Shown here: positions 13,313 through 17,384 of the stretch, piece after piece
How the letters are laid out: each line of letters starts with the position of its first letter
Numbering within the stretch: the stretch's first letter is position 1
Source: an uncultured Myxococcales bacterium
GTDB taxonomy: Bacteria; Myxococcota_A; Polyangia; Polyangiales; Polyangiaceae
NCBI GenBank assembly: GCA_937998045.1
Contig: CALKVG010000442.1
Span: 1 to 17,384 of the forward strand
Direction of reading: 5' to 3'
DNA: 17,384 nucleotides
Translations under genes and position numbers: made by a program
Notes under the pieces: generated by a model
The model's database searches: none
Told to the model about the DNA's origin: nothing
The model's input: the letters and a program-made list of their open reading frames with translations, nothing else

Positions 13313-14236
13313 ATGGGCGCACTCCTTGAACTTCGGTTGGCTGACCTGATGACGCTGCTGGCCGTGCAGCGCAGTGGAACGATCTCCGGCGCTGCGCGCG
13401 AGCTTCGCGTGACGCCGTCGCAAGTGAGCAAGGCGGTCTCCCGCCTCGAGCGGCTGTATCGCGTGCGGCTCTTGTCGCGCGGCGCCCGCGGCGTCGCCCC
13501 CACGGCGGCCGCCCGTCGAATGCTCCCGCGCATCGCGAACGCGGTCGAGGAGCTCCGCGCGACGAGCGGCGCGCGCGAGGACGAAGGCCCGGAGGTCGAC
13601 GTGTCGATCGCCGCCCCGCCGTACTTGATGAGCGACATCCTCCCCTTGCTGGCGCTGAACAATCCGTGGATCCGCGTGCGCGGGCTCGAGATGGCTCCCG
13701 CGGTGCTGCGCGCGTCGGTGGCCGAGAACGCGTTCGAAATGGCCGTCGTACCGGGCGGGCTGCAGAGCCGGCCCTCGGCGTGGACCTGCGAAGCGGTCGG
13801 CGAGCTCCGGTCCGGTCTCCTCGCCCGGCCGTCGTTCATCGAGAAGATGGGACCCTTGCCGCTCACCCCCGACCGCGTTCGCGCGTTGCCCTTCCTCGGC
13901 CCGACGCAGAGCGGCGGCGAACGCTTCGTCCCCGCGAGCGACGACTGCCCGCTTCGCCCCGAAGAGCGCACGATCGCGCACGAAGTCCAGACCGTCGGCT
14001 GCGCGCTGGAGTTCGCCGCGCGCGCCGACTTCGTCGTCTTCGGCCCGGTCGCGGCCGCCCGCCGCCACTTCGAGCGCGACGCTCTGCGCGAGGTCCCCGT
14101 CGTCGGCTGGAACGTCACCGAGACGGTCTTCCTCGCCTGCGACGGAGACCGCGTCCTCGCCCGCGTCCGCGCCGCCGCCGCCCTCGCGGTGCGCGACATC
14201 CTCGCCGTCGACGACTCGCAGGCCGCCGCGTCCTAG
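13313..14236 (+). CDS. LysR-family transcriptional regulator
   Basis: A 307-residue regulator with an N-terminal winged HTH (about residues 8-66): LADLMTLLAVQRSGTISGAA, ELRVTPSQVSKAVSRLERL, then RLLSRGARGVAPTAA, which lines up with the LysR DNA-binding pattern. A linker helix (RIANAVEELRAT) leads to a periplasmic-binding-fold effector domain from about residue 90, beginning VDVSIAAPPYLMSDILPLL. It presumably binds a small ligand, and the target genes are unknown. The ATG at 13313 is 31 bp after the propeller gene. A perfect 12-bp palindrome, GCCGGCGCCGGC (13290-13301), just before it could be an autoregulatory site or simply GC-rich DNA. Its TAG overlaps the opposing antiporter stop inside one CTAG. 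Confidence 0.88.
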   Translation: MGALLELRLADLMTLLAVQRSGTISGAARELRVTPSQVSKAVSRLERLYRVRLLSRGARGVAPTAAARRMLPRIANAVEELRATSGAREDEGPEVDVSIAAPPYLMSDILPLLALNNPWIRVRGLEMAPAVLRASVAENAFEMAVVPGGLQSRPSAWTCEAVGELRSGLLARPSFIEKMGPLPLTPDRVRALPFLGPTQSGGERFVPASDDCPLRPEERTIAHEVQTVGCALEFAARADFVVFGPVAAARRHFERDALREVPVVGWNVTETVFLACDGDRVLARVRAAAALAVRDILAVDDSQAAAS

Positions 14237-15966
14237 ATGTCCGCCAGGCTCGCCCGCCGGGAGATCGACTCGGCGCGCGGTCGCACCTCGGACAAGAGCG
14301 CGCACACCTCGGGGAGGCTCGCGGCCTTCATGAGGCGCTCACGCGCCTTCGGCTCGATGGCCGCGCGGGCGATCTGAGCGAGGATGCGCACCTCCAGATC
14401 GTGCGCCCGCGGCGGCATGAGCAAGAGGAAGACGATCTTCGACAGCCTGCTGTCGGGCGCGTTGAAATCGATGCCGTCGGGCGAGACGCCGAGCCCCAGG
14501 AGCGGTCGATTCAGCCCCGGGATGACCGCGTGCGGGACCGCGACCTCGTCTCCGAGGCCCGTCGGCGCGACCGCCTCGCGGTCGAGCACCGCCCGGCACG
14601 CCCTGTCTCCGCCGTCGCCGAGCTGTTTGCCCAGCGCCCTGGCCAGCTGTTGTATCGCCTCGCTCGGCGACCACGCATCGAGCTTTCCCAACCACGCGCC
14701 GCGCTTGAGGAGGGCCGCGAGGTTCTCGTCGTCCTGCCCGCGCAACATCCACTTCATCGTGGGCCCGCTGATGAGCGACGTCGCCAGCGCCATCACGACG
14801 AGCGCGACGAACATCTGTTCGCGTAGGAGTCCCGCCTCGAGCGCCAGGAGCGCGAGGATGATCTCCATCGCGCCCCTCGCGTTCAGCCCGAAGCCCACCG
14901 CCGCGGCGGGGCGCCACCGCAGACCGCCGGCGCGTGCCCCCAGCGCGCAGCCGACGATCTTCGCCGCGCTCGCGATGAGGAAGACGAGGACGCAGAGGCG
15001 CAGATCGAAGGACTTCACGAAGTCCGCTCGGAGCCCCAGGCTCGCGAAGAAGACAGGCGCGAAGATGTTCGTCACGAAGTCGTGCACGATGACGCGCGTC
15101 CGCTCCTTCAGGTGGCGCGCGTCGCCCACGACGACGCCGACGACGAAGCCGCCGAAGACGGCGTGAATCCCGATCCCCTGCGTGAAGGCCGCGCCGAAGA
15201 GCGCGAGCAGGATGATGAGCGAGAGGACGCGGCGCGGACCGGAGTGGTGGTCCGCCTGCAGCTTCACGATGAGGCGCCCGAGGAGCGGCCGCCCGAGGGT
15301 CAGCGCGAGCGCGACGAAGCCCACGGTGAGCGCGATCGACCGCACGACCGAGAGGACGTTCACCGCGCCGCCCTGCATCGGGCCGAGGAGAACGGAGAAC
15401 GCGAGCCAGCCGGCGAGGTCGTCGATCATCGCCGCGGCCATCACGAGGAGGCCGATGTCGGTCTTGAAGAGGCCGAGGTCGAGCAGCGTCTTGGCGATGA
15501 CGGGCAGGGCGGAGATGGAGAGGGCGACGCCCACGAAGAGCGCGAAGATCATGCGGTGATCGGGGCGCACCAGATCGGAGTCGGGCAAAAGGACGCCGAG
15601 GACGACGCCCCCCGCGAGCGGCATCGCGATGCCCATGAGGCTCGTGAGGAGCGCGCTTCGCCCGCGCCGGCGCACGATGCCGAGGTTGACCTCCAGGCCG
15701 GCGACGACGAGGAGCAGGACGACCGCGACGTTGGTGTAGCCGGCGAGCATGTTCGCCGGGACGCCGCCGGGAAAGAGCCACTTCTGTGCGCCCGGGGCGA
15801 TGCGACCGAGCACTGTGGGCCCGATGAGGATGCCCGACGCAAGTTCGCCAAATACCAGCGGAAAGCCGAGGCGGCGCGCGAGCTCGCCGAGGAACCTCGC
15901 GGCGCTGAGGAGCACGGCCAGCGACAGCAGGAAAACGAGGACGTCGTGCTCCCTCATCGTTCCCAT
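14233..15966 (-). CDS. CPA2-type cation/proton antiporter with C-terminal PTS EIIA-like domain
   Basis: A 577-residue inner-membrane protein. Residues 1 to about 400 hold some 12 membrane spans with CPA2 features: GELASGILIGPTVLG (40-54), LLLVVAGLEVNLG, SISALPVIAKTLLDLGL, the ion-site aspartates in AAAMIDDLAGWLAF, GGFVVGVVVGD, FAPVFFASLGL and GFGLNARGAMEI. After a linker, residues from about 420 to 560 resemble PTS EIIA type-2 (nitrogen/fructose). They have the phosphoryl-accepting-type histidine H479 in DEVAVPHAVIPGL and a KIVFLLLMPP strand followed by HDLEVRILAQIARA. It probably exchanges Na+ or K+ for H+, with transport gated by the EIIA-like domain through phosphorylation or protein contact; the gating is inferred. 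The start is the ATG at 15966 or the ATG at 15957 (MREHDVLVF). Confidence 0.92.
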   Translation of the reverse strand: MGTMREHDVLVFLLSLAVLLSAARFLGELARRLGFPLVFGELASGILIGPTVLGRIAPGAQKWLFPGGVPANMLAGYTNVAVVLLLVVAGLEVNLGIVRRRGRSALLTSLMGIAMPLAGGVVLGVLLPDSDLVRPDHRMIFALFVGVALSISALPVIAKTLLDLGLFKTDIGLLVMAAAMIDDLAGWLAFSVLLGPMQGGAVNVLSVVRSIALTVGFVALALTLGRPLLGRLIVKLQADHHSGPRRVLSLIILLALFGAAFTQGIGIHAVFGGFVVGVVVGDARHLKERTRVIVHDFVTNIFAPVFFASLGLRADFVKSFDLRLCVLVFLIASAAKIVGCALGARAGGLRWRPAAAVGFGLNARGAMEIILALLALEAGLLREQMFVALVVMALATSLISGPTMKWMLRGQDDENLAALLKRGAWLGKLDAWSPSEAIQQLARALGKQLGDGGDRACRAVLDREAVAPTGLGDEVAVPHAVIPGLNRPLLGLGVSPDGIDFNAPDSRLSKIVFLLLMPPRAHDLEVRILAQIARAAIEPKARERLMKAASLPEVCALLSEVRPRAESISRRASLADI

Positions 15967-16057
15967 ACTAGTACGGACTGGCCACGGTCCGAGCCCCGTT
16001 TTGGCCCGAGGGCCGCGGGCATGGTATTCGCTCGCGGAGCGTTCCTCCGGGGAGACG
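15967..16057. promoter_or_regulatory. Divergent region between antiporter and aspartate kinase genes
   Basis: A 91-bp intergenic stretch that must hold the 5' signals of both genes. It contains ACTAGT and several short inverted repeats (CGCTC-GCG-GAGCG at 16030-16042, GGCCCGAGGGCC near 16003). No consensus promoter or lysine-riboswitch-sized structure is evident. The kinase start has a good GGGGAG ribosome-binding site at 16049-16054. Confidence 0.3.
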
Positions 16058-17278
16058 ATGGCGGTCCTCGTTCAGAAGTACGGCGGCTCGTCGGTCGCGA
16101 GCGTCGAGAAGATCGGCGCGGTCGCCGATCGCGTCGTCGAAGCGAAACGCGCGGGCAACGACGTCGTCGTCGTCGTCAGCGCGATGGGCAAGACGACCGA
16201 CGAGCTGCTCGCGCTCGCCAAGCGAGTGGCCGGGGACCCGCCGCGTCGCGAGCTCGACATGCTCGTATCGACCGGCGAGCGCGTCTCGATGGCGCTCCTG
16301 TCGATCGCGATTCAATCGCGCGGCGAGGCGGCGATAAGCTTCACCGGGTCGCAGAGCGGCATCCTCACGACCGACCGCCACTTCGACGCGCGCATCCTCG
16401 AGGTGCGCCCCCACCGCATCGAGGAGGAGCTCGCGCGCGGTCGCATCGTGATCGTCGCCGGCTACCAGGGGATGAGCGCGCGGCGCGAGATCACGACCCT
16501 CGGGCGCGGAGGGAGCGACACGACGGCGGTCGCCCTGGCGGCGGCCCTCGGCGCGGCGCACTGCGAGATCTACAGCGACGTCGACGGCGTCTACTCGGCG
16601 GATCCGCGCCTCGTGCCGGACGCCGTGCACCTGCCCGAGGTGGATCTCGCCAGCCTGCAGGAGATGGCCGAAGCGGGGGCGAAGGTGCTGAACGCGCAGG
16701 CGGTCGAGTGGGCGCGCCGCGCGGGGATCGCGATTCACGCGCGCAGGACGAGCGACCCGGCGTCCGGCGGTCGCGAGACGGTGTGCGTCGAGCGCGCACC
16801 CGGGTTTCGACCGCGCTCCGGCATGACCGGAGACGTGCCGTCGCACGCCGGAACGCGGGCCGTCGTGGGGCTCGACCGGATCGTCTTCGCGCGCGTCGCG
16901 TCGGGCGAGTTTCGGGCGTTCGCTGCGCTGGCGGCGGAGCTCGAGATGGGGCTGCTCGATGTGGCGGCCGCAGGGGACTCCGCGACGTGCGCGATTCCGC
17001 TGCTCAACGTGCCCGACTGGGACCGGTGCCGCGCGCGCCTCGACGAGCGGCTCGGCCCGGCGGTGTCGCTCGCGGAGGGGTGCGCGGTCGTGAGCGTCGT
17101 CGGGACCGGCCTCGCGGGGGAGCTGCCGCGGTTTTTCGCGGCGCTCGACGCATGCGGCGCGCGCCCGCGCGCCGTGCACGCGGGCCCGCTGCGCTTGGCG
17201 GCGACCGTCGACGGGGAACAGCTGGCCGCGACGCAGCGAGCGATGCACGCCGCGTTCGTGACGGCGGCCGCGACGTAA
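16058..17278 (+). CDS. lysC: Aspartate kinase
   Basis: A 406-residue monofunctional aspartokinase that phosphorylates aspartate at the first step to Lys, Thr, Met and diaminopimelate. The start at 16058 is fixed by GGGGAG with short spacing and by MAVLVQKYGGSS (K7). Further motifs are SAMGKTTDELL (41-51), STGERVSMALL (71-81), TTLGRGGSDTTA (146-157) and the YSDVDGVYSADPR nucleotide site (172-184). The catalytic core is intact. The hinge (249-262, GFRPRSGMTGDVPS) is encoded by a reverse-oriented 42-nt palindromic repeat. The ACT region is poorly conserved: the usual STSE of the second ACT reads HAGP (VHAGPLRLAATV), while VSVVGTGL is kept. Feedback control is therefore probably altered. It stands alone, with no asd or dapA neighbour in the window. 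Confidence 0.93.
   Translation: MAVLVQKYGGSSVASVEKIGAVADRVVEAKRAGNDVVVVVSAMGKTTDELLALAKRVAGDPPRRELDMLVSTGERVSMALLSIAIQSRGEAAISFTGSQSGILTTDRHFDARILEVRPHRIEEELARGRIVIVAGYQGMSARREITTLGRGGSDTTAVALAAALGAAHCEIYSDVDGVYSADPRLVPDAVHLPEVDLASLQEMAEAGAKVLNAQAVEWARRAGIAIHARRTSDPASGGRETVCVERAPGFRPRSGMTGDVPSHAGTRAVVGLDRIVFARVASGEFRAFAALAAELEMGLLDVAAAGDSATCAIPLLNVPDWDRCRARLDERLGPAVSLAEGCAVVSVVGTGLAGELPRFFAALDACGARPRAVHAGPLRLAATVDGEQLAATQRAMHAAFVTAAAT
16801..16842 (-). repeat. 42-nt in-frame palindromic element, copy 6 (antisense in lysC)
   Basis: On the minus strand it reads GACGGCACGTCTCCGG, then TCATGCCGGAGCGCGGTCG, then AAACCCG, the same family as copies 1-5 (34 of 42 positions match copy 3 by eye). The host gene reads the opposite strand, so the kinase gains GFRPRSGMTGDVPS (249-262) in its inter-domain hinge with no stop or frameshift. 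Confidence 0.85.
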
Positions 17279-17289
17279 GGAGCGACGGA

Positions 17290-17308
17290 CGCGACCCGGT
17301 GTGTCGCG
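17290..17308 (+). terminator. Hairpin after lysC
   Basis: CGCGAC (17290-17295) pairs with GTCGCG (17303-17308) around a 7-nt loop, starting 11 nt past the lysC stop. It has no T-tract. It is a plausible but weak terminator. Confidence 0.35.
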
Positions 17309-17343
17309 GGCTCGACAGGGACTGGCGAGGGGTCGGCGCAGCG

Positions 17344-17383
17344 TGCCTCGGGCGGGACACGGTGCATCGAGGGCGGGACACGG
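17344..17383 (+). repeat. Two direct repeats at the window edge
   Basis: TGCCTCGGGCGGGACACGG (17344-17362) is followed at once by TGCATCGAGGGCGGGACACG plus G (17363-17383). The two units share GGCGGGACACGG and differ by a 2-nt insertion and one base. It may be the start of a longer tandem array beyond the window. Confidence 0.55.
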
Positions 17384-17384
17384 T

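Noticed and set aside
15967..16057. Lysine riboswitch or leader peptide upstream of lysC
   Set aside because: Only 91 bp are available and shared with a divergent gene; no riboswitch-like helices or lysine-codon-rich leader are visible.

Overview
This 17.4 kb window is a very GC-rich bacterial chromosome segment with strongly G/C-ending codons, dense packing and few recognisable promoters. Gene content and style suggest a myxobacterium-like lineage (Myxococcota, perhaps Polyangia). The hints are a MerR-type helix-turn-helix fused to TPRs, Ala/Pro-rich and acidic low-complexity proteins, and an ABC module next to a RimK-like ligase. This placement is an inference; there is no rRNA or marker gene to confirm it.

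Layout. Positions 2-172 (+) hold the 3' end of a DegT/DnrJ/EryC1/StrS aminotransferase. A compact minus-strand run (4474 down to 189) encodes trpB, trpA (ATGA overlap), a metallophosphoesterase lacking part of its metal site, an unrecognised 165-residue protein and a MerR-HTH/TPR regulator. Divergent from trpB is a kynureninase-like PLP enzyme (4594-5796, +), followed 8 bp later by a two-TM membrane protein. A second minus-strand run (11609 down to 6632) encodes an ABC-2 ATPase, an Ala/Pro-rich single-TM protein, the matching ABC-2 permease, possibly a 45-residue membrane peptide, a RimK-like ATP-grasp ligase and a crotonase-fold protein. Next, on the plus strand, come an acidic-linker/BNR-propeller protein and a LysR regulator. 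A minus-strand CPA2 antiporter with a C-terminal PTS EIIA-like domain ends tail-to-tail with the LysR gene. The last gene is a divergent aspartate kinase (+).

Main discovery. A family of 42-nt palindrome-centred repeats lies inside three unrelated protein-coding genes and always keeps the frame. Three copies are in tandem at 11719-11844 and a fourth is at 12109-12150 in the propeller protein. One is in the Ala/Pro-rich TM protein (10353-10394, reverse) and one is in the aspartate kinase (16801-16842, reverse relative to the gene). Copies on the coding strand are read in one phase as a DGTP(L/S)A.PERG.N-like peptide. In the kinase the opposite strand is read, as GFRPRSGMTGDVPS, in the hinge between the catalytic and ACT regions. 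The arrangement recalls the Rickettsia palindromic elements that occur inside ORFs. The host and sequence differ, and I cannot say from here whether this family has been described.

Other points: overlapping, mutually exclusive hairpins upstream of the probable permease start; selective loss of metal-2 ligands in the phosphoesterase; a degenerate effector region in the aspartate kinase; and a kynureninase-family enzyme with changed cofactor-contact residues facing trpBA.
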